A DNA stretch of 64,000 nucleotides from assembly GCF_010111755.1 (NCBI RefSeq), contig NC_088953.1:530527-594526 (forward strand), read 5' to 3'. Below the pieces are notes generated by a model that was given only the letters and a program-made list of their open reading frames with translations, searched no databases and was not told where the DNA came from. This DNA is from Nakaseomyces glabratus (Eukaryota > Ascomycota > Saccharomycetes > Saccharomycetales > Saccharomycetaceae). Each line of letters opens with the position of its first letter. Positions within the stretch are counted from its first letter, which is position 1. The position numbers and the translations under genes were made by a program. Shown piece by piece: positions 1 to 9,435 of the stretch.

Positions 1-1154
1 TGGAGCTGTACGGGCTGAACAACGAGGAGTTTTTGAAGGAAGAGTTTATGGTGTGCTATGAGCTCTTGGACGTTATGTTGGGTGAAAACGGCACGCCAAT
101 GGATACTGATCCTGCCACGGTGATCAAGAAGATGTCTGTGAAACCTTCAAAGGAGACAATAGAGAATTTTGCCATTTCTGTGCAGAACAAGAACTCTACT
201 TTGCCTAAGATCCCGAAATTCCTACGACGTACCAGTAGCTTCTTAAATCAAGAATCCAGCAACAATAGCAGTGGGGCGTTCAATATGGCAGGAGAATTAC
301 CCTGGAGACCTAAGGGCATATCACATAAGAAGAATGAGATTTTCCTCTATGTCAATGAGAAGATCAGTATCTTGGTATCAAAGGAGGGGTCTATCCTAAA
401 GTCCTACGTGGATGGAACAATTGATCTGGTGACACATCTTAGCGGTACACCCGTGTGTCAATTTGGGTTAAACGATTCTTTGAGTGTGAAGAACGATGAC
501 TACGGTGATTCGTTTGACTATATTAAGAACAAGAAGGCAATTCCAAAGGCAGCTGCTGGATCGGTTTTACTAGAGGATTGCAAATTCCACCAATGTGTCT
601 CTTTGGAGAAGTTCGATAAGGATAGAATAATAAAATTTGTTCCACCGGATGGATCAATGGAGTTAATGAAGTACCATGTGAGAAGTAATATTAACTTGCC
701 ATTCAAAGTCAGCCCCATAGTTACATATTCTTCCTCTGGAACTGCAGTCGAGTATAGAATCACTTTGAAGTCTTTATTCCCAAGCAAGCTTACCGCAAAG
801 AACGTAACCATGAAAATTCCTGTCCCACCGGAAACGCTGGACTGTAAGATTGACGTATCCAATGGCTCCTGCAAATTTGCTCCAGAAGAGAAGGCAATGT
901 TGTGGACATTCAATAAATACAATGGTCTGACAGAGAATACTTTGAGTGCGGTGACCATCACATCTAAAGATGCACCAAGATTGAACATCCAACAATGGCA
1001 AAAACCACCAATATCACTGGATTTCGAGATCATGATGTTTAGCAACTCAGGATTGGTGGTGCGGTACTTTACTATCAAGGAGTCTGAGAGATACAAAACT
1101 GTCAAATGGATCCGTTACGTATCAAAATCTGGTTCCTACGAAATACGTTATTGA
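1..1154 (+). CDS. APM4: AP-2 adaptor mu subunit, 3' part (5' end outside window)
   Basis: C-terminal ~383 codons of a clathrin-adaptor medium chain; the frame is open from base 3 to the left edge, so the real start lies outside the window and the first in-frame TTG is not a start. The mu-homology domain, which binds YxxPhi sorting signals, begins around the LPWRP segment (bases ~297-310) and carries the family-typical stretches FLYVNE, SYVDGTI and LSGTP before ending in a short tail after VKWIRYV. By family knowledge AP-2 acts at the plasma membrane in cargo selection for clathrin endocytosis. APM4 is preferred over APM1-3 because the next genes (CRT10, MET22, INP54, RIB2) are exactly the S. 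cerevisiae neighbours of YOL062C. The S. cerevisiae protein is about 490 residues, so roughly the first 100 are missing here. Confidence 0.88.
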   Translation, partial: ELYGLNNEEFLKEEFMVCYELLDVMLGENGTPMDTDPATVIKKMSVKPSKETIENFAISVQNKNSTLPKIPKFLRRTSSFLNQESSNNSSGAFNMAGELPWRPKGISHKKNEIFLYVNEKISILVSKEGSILKSYVDGTIDLVTHLSGTPVCQFGLNDSLSVKNDDYGDSFDYIKNKKAIPKAAAGSVLLEDCKFHQCVSLEKFDKDRIIKFVPPDGSMELMKYHVRSNINLPFKVSPIVTYSSSGTAVEYRITLKSLFPSKLTAKNVTMKIPVPPETLDCKIDVSNGSCKFAPEEKAMLWTFNKYNGLTENTLSAVTITSKDAPRLNIQQWQKPPISLDFEIMMFSNSGLVVRYFTIKESERYKTVKWIRYVSKSGSYEIRY

Positions 1155-1502
1155 AAATGCTCAGGTACAATCAGTTATAAACTGCATTATCTGATACACC
1201 CACCGCGAGCGTTTGCAGTTATCTCCTAAGTATAATAGCATTGATACAAAGTTAAATAAAACTGAATACAGTATTTAGTACTATATTATACCACAAACTA
1301 TTGTCTGGGGTTATCGATGGACCCATCGCACATCACTTCTGACTTATCTCTGGTGAATTAAGGTACTCACGATCCGAAAGCACAGCAAAATAGTATGAGA
1401 TTGTGATGAGGCATATAGAGGTGCCATTTCATAAATACGACCCGGTTGCCTATAACTAATGTCATAGCAGGACTATTATAACTAAATTGCTCTAGATGCA
1501 GG
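1155..1502. other. APM4-CRT10 intergenic spacer
   Basis: 348 bases holding the APM4 3' end and the CRT10 promoter. AT-rich; I see no RNA gene or conserved ORF and no site I can name with confidence. Confidence 0.5.
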
Positions 1503-4136
1503 ATGGATGAGCAAGCCTATCAAATATGGCTACTCTCTAGGCGAATACGAAAGAAGCTTGACACACCAAGCGAGTGTTATGACTACGAGGTCTTTCAAAG
1601 CATTGGTACTCCATTAACTGAGGATATAGTGTCAATAGATCGGTATTATCAATGCTACAATAACCAAGGGTCTGATCTGCTTCCCCATATAGAGCCTTAT
1701 TTGGCAAAGAAAGTGTCTGAAATTGAGGCAGATAACGAGCTTACCGACTCGCAGGATGAGTTCATTGCCAATGTCAAGCGTGATAGAGATACAAGGGAGC
1801 CAGTATGGTCGAATTGGAAGTCCCACCAGCCAGCAGATAACTTGCTGCCGTCGGATATGAAACTATGCGTGAACTTTACTGTTAGAAAATACGTGTCAAG
1901 GAAATCTGTGGAAGGTTTCGGTTTTAAGAATAACTTGATGCAGATATTTGGAGACTATATCATTATCGGTAGATCCTCAACAGTTGAAATACATAATAGA
2001 GCATGTTTAACAGCAGCCTCAAAGCTATTTTATCTGAAATTGAGCGATTGGAGTGCGCATATCGATGAGACTACAATGACTGAGCAATTAAAAATTCCAG
2101 ATGCTTTCATATCCACAAATTTGATGGATGTGACTATCAATTATATGAAAATATTGGAAATCAAAGGTGGTTTTTATCTATGTCTGTGCTGTGATTCTGG
2201 GATAGTTCTATTCTACTCACTGGCAACAATAGTTATGTTCATTGAGGATAACAAACATGGTACAAGTAGGATTGAAATAGCTCCGTATATGGTACTACGA
2301 ACACCGGTAAGCTGTTGGAGTGCAGATTCAATCGATTATGATGGTAGAACCTACATAGCTCTTGGGCATAACGGTCCAGGTATAAGCTTATTTGTAATTT
2401 CGTATGATGAAGATAATGTGGTAGTAGGACCCGTACATTGTAAGGAAGTAATAACAGTGCACAATGTGCCTTGTCTTTCATTTATTCCTGGTGAAACAAA
2501 TACAGATGGTAGTCTTCTGCTGGTATATGCATCTATATTTGGTAATTTGACATCTCTAGCTATAAAATTCGATCAAACAAACAATGATATAGACGTCAGT
2601 ATGAAAGACACCCAATTTTTTGGCGAGTTTTGTTGGACAGTAACACCGTTAACTTCAGCGGACTTTATGGAAGTTAGCGCTTATGAATTTTTAAATCTGA
2701 ATTATCAGAAAGTTTCAAAGGTATCGACTTTATCTTCAATGTGCCAAGATAGTCAAATCCTAGGAAATTCCCCTTCTAATTGTTATAAGACGAAATCATT
2801 TGGTATCGGGGCACTGACTACACAAGTAAAAGTGCCAGTATCTCAGTTAGAGTTAAGTTGTAGATATGGCATGGTAAATTTACCAGTGAAGCTGCGATTT
2901 ACAACATTTGATAATGAGGGATTCATCCAAGAAGCTCGTTTATTGCCAAATTATATATCGGGTATACCACCGGGGGGTACCATAGAGTTTTTTTTGCATA
3001 ACAACACCGAAGTCCAGTATAAGGTCGATGTTCAGTCAGCTCAAAAAGAAAAAGTCAGATTTAATTATGCATTTCCTGCGCTGTCTAGTGAAACACTGTA
3101 TGAGGATATAGAAAGAAGGATTGAAAAAGTATTGGATTCTACTACTTTAGATAATAACTTGAACTCGAGACAAAATGACGGATTCTCACAATTGTTCAAA
3201 GTAAGACAAAAAAGTCAAATATGGGGAGAGAAGAATGGGCTAAAATATCAATATAATAGGAACTATCTGACAACCATATATAACTCGCATGATTTGGAAG
3301 AACTCTCGCAGCCATTTTCTCAAGTTTCGAACGATTATGTTGTGTTATGTGCGTCGAGTGTTTTCCATTCTGGATATCGCGGCTCCTGGAAGGATATTGC
3401 TCCTTATAATATCAATGAAATAACCAGCACAGAAAATGAAGAGATACCAGAAGACCACAAATTTTTGCATCCATCGCTGTCACTGGCATCGGCGCAGGAA
3501 GGGAATCAAAGAAAATGGGGTATACACAATCACGTAAAGAAAGTACATGACTTATTAAACTGCATTGAGCCAAACACAAGAAATTATCCAATGGGCTACA
3601 AGCTTAAGGAATTCCATTCTGGTTTTCTCCTTGTGACTACTGCACAGAAGGTGTATCTAGTGAAGACACACCCTATGCTAATTTTGTCATACACCTCTGA
3701 TGAAATATTCCCATTAGAGTCGATAACTCTATGTTCTTTTAAAGGCACAATTATGGCTCTCAATAGGATCAACTTTGTCTGTCATATCAAAGAGATGAAT
3801 TGTATAGCTGTAGCCTCGCAAGTAGGTCTAATATCCTTGCTAAGATTGACCAAGTATAAAGGCATACATTCCTTTAGACAGGAATACATTTTGGGGTGGA
3901 ATACATTGGGTCCCGAGAACGACGACGAATTCCAATGCATATACTCGAAACTGCATGGCAGCACGAATGTTTACTGTGGCATTGACGATATAGACTTCCC
4001 GTTCCTTGAGATCAACGGTATGGATTACATCTATTGTCCCAGAGACGACGTCAAAGGTGTAGCCGAATACGCCTATTTGATCGTATCTTTTGGCAGTGAC
4101 ATAGCTAAATTCAAAATAGATAGGACTCAAGTATAG
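1503..4136 (+). CDS. CRT10: Crt10-like regulator of ribonucleotide reductase genes
   Basis: 877-codon ORF starting at the first ATG. Family knowledge: Crt10 is a WD-repeat-like protein linked to the Rtt101-Mms1 cullin ligase and to transcriptional control of RNR genes; loss gives hydroxyurea resistance in S. cerevisiae. In the sequence there is no sharp catalytic motif; repeated short beta-like hydrophobic segments (for example around residues 150-165, 240-260 and 720-780) are compatible with a beta-propeller. The call rests mainly on overall character, on length (S. cerevisiae protein ~957 residues) and on position between APM4 and MET22, the same order as YOL062C-YOL063C-YOL064C. No frameshift or odd composition seen. 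Confidence 0.82.
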   Translation: MDEQAYQIWLLSRRIRKKLDTPSECYDYEVFQSIGTPLTEDIVSIDRYYQCYNNQGSDLLPHIEPYLAKKVSEIEADNELTDSQDEFIANVKRDRDTREPVWSNWKSHQPADNLLPSDMKLCVNFTVRKYVSRKSVEGFGFKNNLMQIFGDYIIIGRSSTVEIHNRACLTAASKLFYLKLSDWSAHIDETTMTEQLKIPDAFISTNLMDVTINYMKILEIKGGFYLCLCCDSGIVLFYSLATIVMFIEDNKHGTSRIEIAPYMVLRTPVSCWSADSIDYDGRTYIALGHNGPGISLFVISYDEDNVVVGPVHCKEVITVHNVPCLSFIPGETNTDGSLLLVYASIFGNLTSLAIKFDQTNNDIDVSMKDTQFFGEFCWTVTPLTSADFMEVSAYEFLNLNYQKVSKVSTLSSMCQDSQILGNSPSNCYKTKSFGIGALTTQVKVPVSQLELSCRYGMVNLPVKLRFTTFDNEGFIQEARLLPNYISGIPPGGTIEFFLHNNTEVQYKVDVQSAQKEKVRFNYAFPALSSETLYEDIERRIEKVLDSTTLDNNLNSRQNDGFSQLFKVRQKSQIWGEKNGLKYQYNRNYLTTIYNSHDLEELSQPFSQVSNDYVVLCASSVFHSGYRGSWKDIAPYNINEITSTENEEIPEDHKFLHPSLSLASAQEGNQRKWGIHNHVKKVHDLLNCIEPNTRNYPMGYKLKEFHSGFLLVTTAQKVYLVKTHPMLILSYTSDEIFPLESITLCSFKGTIMALNRINFVCHIKEMNCIAVASQVGLISLLRLTKYKGIHSFRQEYILGWNTLGPENDDEFQCIYSKLHGSTNVYCGIDDIDFPFLEINGMDYIYCPRDDVKGVAEYAYLIVSFGSDIAKFKIDRTQV

Positions 4137-4641
4137 TTTAGATTATGTATATAGTGTTTACCTAATGTTTATTATCGTAAGCATATTTTCAACTACGTGC
4201 TCATTCCCCTGGCAGTATACGTTTAGGTAACAAACAGTTACTTTCAAAACAAAATCCGTTGTTACACACCCAATGATTTCATATAAATATATACAAATAT
4301 TTAAAAGATAGAGGGGCTTCTGAGCATTTTACGACCATCAAGAGACTCTAATCGAATATACACCAAACTTACGCTATTCAAAATATAGCTATTACTACTT
4401 CATAGTGCATAGTTAATCATGTCACATGATATACACTACGTGAATCAGTATATGCACACATAAATTGTGTGGATGAACTGCGGACTCGCCAGAAGTAGTC
4501 ATATATAAATAGCAGGAAGGAGTTCTCACGGTCTCTTCATATTCCTTTGCCCAATCTCAGGCATCGACTGATACAGGAAGATATACGGATTGTATTACGA
4601 GGAGCAGGTCTAGACGGCACTTAATTTGGCATCAAAAAGAA
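4137..4641. promoter_or_regulatory. CRT10-MET22 spacer with MET22 promoter
   Basis: 505 bases. GTCACATG at 4421-4428 fits the RTCACRTG consensus of Cbf1, which with Met4 drives sulfur-assimilation genes, a plausible regulator for MET22. TATATAAA at 4502-4509, about 130 bases before the ATG, is a good TATA candidate. Function of both is inferred from motif and position only. Confidence 0.45.
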
Positions 4642-5715
4642 ATGGCGTTTGAAAGGGAATTACTAGTGGCTACGCAAGCGGTGCGCAAGGCTTCTCTGCT
4701 GACCAGGAGGATTCAGGCTGATGTAATTGCCCACAGGGATAGCACCACTATTACCAAGAGTGATAGTTCTCCTGTAACGGTAGGTGATTTTGCTGCGCAG
4801 ACTATAATTATCAATGCGATCAAGTCTAATTTCCCAGATGACAAAATTGTAGGTGAGGAGTCATCTGATGGTCTTTCCGATGAGTTTGTCTCTGAGATTC
4901 TACATCAAATTAAGGAGAACGACAAGATATTTGACAAGCAATACAACGACAGCTCAATTCAGTTCACCAGCAACGAGCACCCACTGAGCTCCCTAGATGA
5001 TGTCCGTAAAGTCATTGACTGCGGCAACTACGAAGGTGGTAACAAGGGCCGTTTCTGGTGTTTGGATCCTATCGATGGGACCAAGGGGTTTTTAAGAGGA
5101 GACCAATTTGCCGTGTGTTTAGGACTGATCATAGACGGAATTGTCCAAGTTGGATGCATTGGCTGCCCAAATCTGTCCCTGGAAAAGTATGGTGGTTCTG
5201 ATCTACCGGGTTATAAGGAGTTTGGCTACTTGTTCAGTGCTATTAAGACTCAAGGTGCGTTCTATGCTACCTGTTCTACCAAAGTACCAGACTGGAAACC
5301 TATCAAGGTAAGACAATTGAAGGACACCAGTGAAATGATCTCTTTAGAAGGTGTTGAGAAATCTCATTCTTCCCATGACGAACAATCTCAAATAAAGGCC
5401 AAGTTGGGCATAAACAACTCCCTGCACTTGGATTCCCAAGTCAAATACTGCCTCTTGGCATTGGGTCTAGCTGACGTTTACCTACGTTTACCAATTAAAC
5501 TGTCTTATAGAGAGAAAATCTGGGACCACGCTGCCGGAAATACTATAGTATTGGAAGCTGGTGGATACCACACTGACTCTATGGAAAATTTGCCACTAGA
5601 TTTCGGTAAGGGTCGTACTTTGCAGACCAAGGGTGTCATTGCCTCTAGTGGACCCAAAGATTTGCACGACTTGATAGTGAAAACATCAGCCGATGTCATC
5701 AACTCCAGAGGATAA
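4642..5715 (+). CDS. MET22: 3'(2'),5'-bisphosphate nucleotidase (PAP phosphatase)
   Basis: 357 residues, the same length as S. cerevisiae Met22/Hal2. It is a Mg-dependent, lithium- and sodium-sensitive phosphatase that turns 3'-phosphoadenosine 5'-phosphate into AMP, removing the toxic by-product of sulfate assimilation and of PAPS use. Visible signature: GEE at 71-73, DPIDGTKGF at 142-150 (metal-binding D142, D145) and WDHAAG at 294-299 (D295), the three metal-site motifs of the inositol-monophosphatase superfamily in the right order and spacing. Follows CRT10 and precedes INP54 in the same orientation, as YOL064C does in S. cerevisiae. A Cbf1-type site upstream suggests methionine/sulfur control. 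Confidence 0.96.
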   Translation: MAFERELLVATQAVRKASLLTRRIQADVIAHRDSTTITKSDSSPVTVGDFAAQTIIINAIKSNFPDDKIVGEESSDGLSDEFVSEILHQIKENDKIFDKQYNDSSIQFTSNEHPLSSLDDVRKVIDCGNYEGGNKGRFWCLDPIDGTKGFLRGDQFAVCLGLIIDGIVQVGCIGCPNLSLEKYGGSDLPGYKEFGYLFSAIKTQGAFYATCSTKVPDWKPIKVRQLKDTSEMISLEGVEKSHSSHDEQSQIKAKLGINNSLHLDSQVKYCLLALGLADVYLRLPIKLSYREKIWDHAAGNTIVLEAGGYHTDSMENLPLDFGKGRTLQTKGVIASSGPKDLHDLIVKTSADVINSRG

Positions 5716-5942
5716 TGGATGCATGTAATTTAGTCTTAAGTAATACTATAGATACTTTATAGATTCCGAGTTTAATTGTAACTTTTCACACACAGCATCA
5801 AAGGTCCATGCTTAATTCGATTAATCAAGGTCATCGCAAACTAAAGTTTCCCTTAAATTATAATTTTAAGAGTTCATCCTTCAATTGTAACAATTAGAGC
5901 ACATCTTCAGTCTTTACCATTATAAATAGCACTCCAATTAGC

Positions 5943-7076
5943 ATGAGTACTACTAATAGTGACAGTAATGGACTCTGGGATGTGTCTGTTGTGACATTGA
6001 ACTGTGCCAGGGACTTCCCATTCCGAGATCAACAGGAGAAATTAGCAATCCTAAAAGAGCTGATAACATTCAACAGCAACAATGCGCAGGATATATATGC
6101 ATTTGGGTTCCAAGAGCTTGTCAGAATATGGGAAGGTGCCGGTAAGATACGGATGGAGGCCGCTCTGATTGACATCCTGAAGGATATCCTGGACATTCTC
6201 GATGAGCTGTTCCCACAGAACAATTATAAGAAACTGGGCTATAGCTATGTAGGTGCAACTGCGGTACTAGTTGTAGGGAAGGAGACGATCGAGTGCCATG
6301 ACTCTGCCTCTACCACATCAAACTGTGGGAAGTTTGGTTCTACATTGAAAGGTGGTACTGCTTACAGTTTCAGATTGAAGAAGAATGAGAGTACAGTATT
6401 GCAGACATTCACATTTATTAGCTGCCATTTGAATGCCAACGAGGGTGAAGATAATATGACCTCAAGAATCAATGACTATGACAGGATTATGACACAATGC
6501 AACCGTGATTTCAGTGATCTAGAATTCAGAAAAGGGCATATATTTGTCTTTGGTGATTTAAACTTCAGGGTTAATGACCCAAATTTCAAAGCTCATATAG
6601 CTAGTGAATGGGAACCCACTCTTCGCAAGCATGAGGAGTTAAACCATTTAAGAGCTAAGCATGTCATATTCCGTGGGTTTGACGAACAGCCAGTAACATT
6701 CCCCCCTACTTATAAATACAAAGTTGGCGACATGATCAGCTACAATAACAAGAGAATACCATCATGGTGTGACAGAATACTATACAAGAAATACCCATCG
6801 GGATTACCAATGGGCAAGGCTCGTTATGAATCTCTAGAAAGAGTACGCCACATGCAATTCACAGATCATCAAGCCGTGGGTCTGGCCATACAAGTGCCTG
6901 ATCTTACAAAGGATAATAAGCATGAGCTCGAACTGATACGCCTCCTCGAGCCACTGAATGAGACGCTAGGGTATTTTGCGGACACTTTATTGGCATACGA
7001 GTGGCTACGCCGTAGTACTCCGGTATACATTTTAGCTGCACTCATTTTATTTTATTTCTTCTATAATTTACTTTAA
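5943..7076 (+). CDS. INP54: Phosphatidylinositol 4,5-bisphosphate 5-phosphatase, tail-anchored
   Basis: 377-residue inositol polyphosphate 5-phosphatase. The exonuclease-endonuclease-phosphatase fold shows the 5-phosphatase hallmarks GDLNFRVN (204-211) and PSWCDRILY (273-281), plus FTDHQAV (306-312). Residues 361-377 form a hydrophobic stretch at the extreme C-terminus, a tail anchor; S. cerevisiae Inp54 is held in the ER membrane this way. Role by family knowledge: hydrolysis of PI(4,5)P2 at the ER, influencing secretion. Length is close to S. cerevisiae (384). It lies 227 bases downstream of MET22, the order of YOL064C-YOL065C. Confidence 0.95.
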   Translation: MSTTNSDSNGLWDVSVVTLNCARDFPFRDQQEKLAILKELITFNSNNAQDIYAFGFQELVRIWEGAGKIRMEAALIDILKDILDILDELFPQNNYKKLGYSYVGATAVLVVGKETIECHDSASTTSNCGKFGSTLKGGTAYSFRLKKNESTVLQTFTFISCHLNANEGEDNMTSRINDYDRIMTQCNRDFSDLEFRKGHIFVFGDLNFRVNDPNFKAHIASEWEPTLRKHEELNHLRAKHVIFRGFDEQPVTFPPTYKYKVGDMISYNNKRIPSWCDRILYKKYPSGLPMGKARYESLERVRHMQFTDHQAVGLAIQVPDLTKDNKHELELIRLLEPLNETLGYFADTLLAYEWLRRSTPVYILAALILFYFFYNLL

Positions 7077-7381
7077 AATCAACACAATTCAAAAAACACT
7101 TACTGAAGAAATCAAAACATATCTTCTAATAACTGTTTTCTAGTTTCTACGTATAGTAAATATGATTTGTCCATTATCTATGACTTCCAATTGTTTGTTA
7201 TATTAGTTTCAACAGTACATCAGAGCAAAACTCACAAATCATCACTTAAATTTTGCAAAAAATATGCAAAATAATATATTTGACAAGATTATTCATAAAG
7301 ACCTGATTAAAAGTGAAAACAACGAGAAGCAGTCGACAAGTATTAAAGTTTGTAGTATTAGCAAGGTTAATTGGTGAAACT
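7077..7381. promoter_or_regulatory. INP54-RIB2 spacer with a 37-codon upstream ORF
   Basis: 305 bases. An ATG at 7264 opens a 37-codon frame ending at TGA 7375-7377, four bases before the RIB2 ATG at 7382 and out of frame with it. If the RIB2 transcript starts upstream of 7264, ribosomes would meet this uORF first. Whether it is in the leader is unknown from sequence. Confidence 0.4.
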
Positions 7382-9136
7382 ATGATTGAAGGTTCTGACC
7401 CATCCCGGTCTCCGAGTGCATTTGAGCAACATCTAGAAAGGGAGATCAAGATTGCTAAGGAGGAACAGAAGTTGAAGAATTCTAGAAAACAGAAACGGAA
7501 ATTTGATGCTACTAATCAGATGAGAGACGACAATGGATTTAAGATACGAGTTGCTGAGGCTGGCGCTGAAGGAAAAAAAGTTACTGATCCCGAGTACACA
7601 GTTGTCATTGATGGCCCATTACGCAGAGTTGAACCATATGAGTTTGAATACAAGACTTTCTGCAAGGAAAGATGGAGAGATAGAAAAATTATTGATATAT
7701 TTACTCAAGAGTTCAGGGACCAGGAGCCCGACCACTACAGGAAAACAATTGCTAAAGGAGCCGTTTCTGTGAATGGTAAACCAGCTAACTTAGAAACTAT
7801 ACTCAGAAATGGTGAGATGATCACCCATAAGATGCACAGACATGAACCTCCAGTCACTTCTAGACCAATAAAAATTGTATTTGAAAATGACGATATCCTT
7901 GTCATAGACAAACCTGGTGGAATACCGGTTCACCCTACAGGGAGATATCGTTATAACACAATTACTAAGATTCTAGAGAAGCAAATGAAGAGAAGCGTAC
8001 ATCCATGCAATAGATTAGATAGATTAACAAGTGGATTGATGTTCTTGGCCAAGACTCCAGAAGGTGCAGACCAAATGGCAGACCAAATGAAAACTAGAGA
8101 AGTTACAAAGGAGTATATTGCCAGAGTTGTAGGTGAATTTCCTACCGGTGAAATAACTGTAGAGAAACCTCTAAAGTCATACGATCCGAAAGTGTCTCTT
8201 AATATCATATGTGATGACACCAATGAAGATGATGCAAAACCAGCAAAGACTGTCTTTCAGAGGATAAGTTTTGACGGCCAGACTAGTATAGTTAAATGCA
8301 AACCATTAACTGGTAGAACACATCAGATCCGAGTCCATCTTCAATTTCTTGGCCACCCTATAGCGAATGACCCCATATATTCCAATACTGAAGTTTGGGG
8401 ACCAAATTTTGATTCAAAAAAATATGAAGAAATTGTCCTTAAACTGGATGCTTTCGGAAAGACGAAATGTGCAGAGAGTTGGTATCATCCAGACGCTCAA
8501 GGTGAAGTCATGAGTTCATATAGATGCGAAGTATGCGATATCCCACTATATACTGATCCAGGTCCAAACGACTTGGATTTATGGCTACATGCATATAAGT
8601 ATGAATCAACTGAAATCGACCCAGATACTGGTAAGAAGAAATGGAGCTATAGAACAGAGTTACCAGAATGGGCTCTAGCTCCAAATAGAAAGTACATGGT
8701 ACAGGCCATCGAAGAAGCTGACAAATGTGGTCCAACAAAGACGGCTTTCAGCGTTGGTGCTGTCTTAGTCAATGGAACCGAAGTGCTCTCTGTAGGCCAT
8801 TCAAGAGAACTTCCCGGAAATACACACGCAGAACAATGTGCATTGGAGAAGTATTTTGAGACCCACAACACAGACAAAGTTCCGCCTGGTACAGTAATTT
8901 TCACGACAATGGAGCCTTGCTCTTTCAGGCTGAGTGGTAACCTACCTTGCTTACAAAGAATAATGGCACAAGATGGTAACATTTCAACAGTGTTTGTTGG
9001 AGTCATGGAACCTGATACTTTTGTAAAGAACAATACCAGTCTAACTGACTTGGAAAACAACAATATCAATTATATCCAGATACCTGGCTATGAAGAGCAA
9101 TGTAAAATCATTGCCTTCAAGGGACATGACGAATAG
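7382..9136 (+). CDS. RIB2: Bifunctional DRAP deaminase / tRNA pseudouridine-32 synthase
   Basis: 584 residues from the first ATG at 7382; the frame extends 23 codons upstream but only from a GTG, so that is not used. Two enzymes in one chain. The N-terminal/middle part is an RluA-type pseudouridine synthase with the catalytic-Asp motif RLDRLTSG (Asp at 213) followed by [11 protein letters not shown]; in S. cerevisiae this half (Pus8) modifies U32 of cytoplasmic tRNAs. The C-terminal part is a zinc deaminase with HAE (482-484) and a [12 protein letters not shown] segment, which carries out the deamination step of riboflavin synthesis (DRAP to ARPP). Length matches S. cerevisiae Rib2 (591). Neighbours follow YOL065C-YOL066C order. 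Confidence 0.96.
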   Translation: MIEGSDPSRSPSAFEQHLEREIKIAKEEQKLKNSRKQKRKFDATNQMRDDNGFKIRVAEAGAEGKKVTDPEYTVVIDGPLRRVEPYEFEYKTFCKERWRDRKIIDIFTQEFRDQEPDHYRKTIAKGAVSVNGKPANLETILRNGEMITHKMHRHEPPVTSRPIKIVFENDDILVIDKPGGIPVHPTGRYRYNTITKILEKQMKRSVHPCNRLDRLTSGLMFLAKTPEGADQMADQMKTREVTKEYIARVVGEFPTGEITVEKPLKSYDPKVSLNIICDDTNEDDAKPAKTVFQRISFDGQTSIVKCKPLTGRTHQIRVHLQFLGHPIANDPIYSNTEVWGPNFDSKKYEEIVLKLDAFGKTKCAESWYHPDAQGEVMSSYRCEVCDIPLYTDPGPNDLDLWLHAYKYESTEIDPDTGKKKWSYRTELPEWALAPNRKYMVQAIEEADKCGPTKTAFSVGAVLVNGTEVLSVGHSRELPGNTHAEQCALEKYFETHNTDKVPPGTVIFTTMEPCSFRLSGNLPCLQRIMAQDGNISTVFVGVMEPDTFVKNNTSLTDLENNNINYIQIPGYEEQCKIIAFKGHDE

Positions 9137-9435
9137 AAAAAAATAGATCAACAAAGTATAGAATTCATGATCAACTTCAAGAACCAGATAATCATTCAAA
9201 TTAGAAATATTTAATATTTATACTTCTCAATATCTATATAGCCTCGTAACGAAAATATTCACGTTCAACGGTAAAAGTTGACGAAGAGTCCCATCTCATC
9301 GAGACTTTTGTCAACTTCTGAAATATTTCACAACTGCTGAACAAGATATCAATTGACCTTTTGTAGTTGGCCAATTGATCTTGCTCCTTTGATTCAATTG
9401 CAAAGAAGCTATATAACGAACTAACCGCTCAGAAT

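Noticed and set aside
221..1105. Minus-strand frames under APM4 (for example 518-1105)
   Set aside because: Antisense shadows of a well-supported conserved gene.
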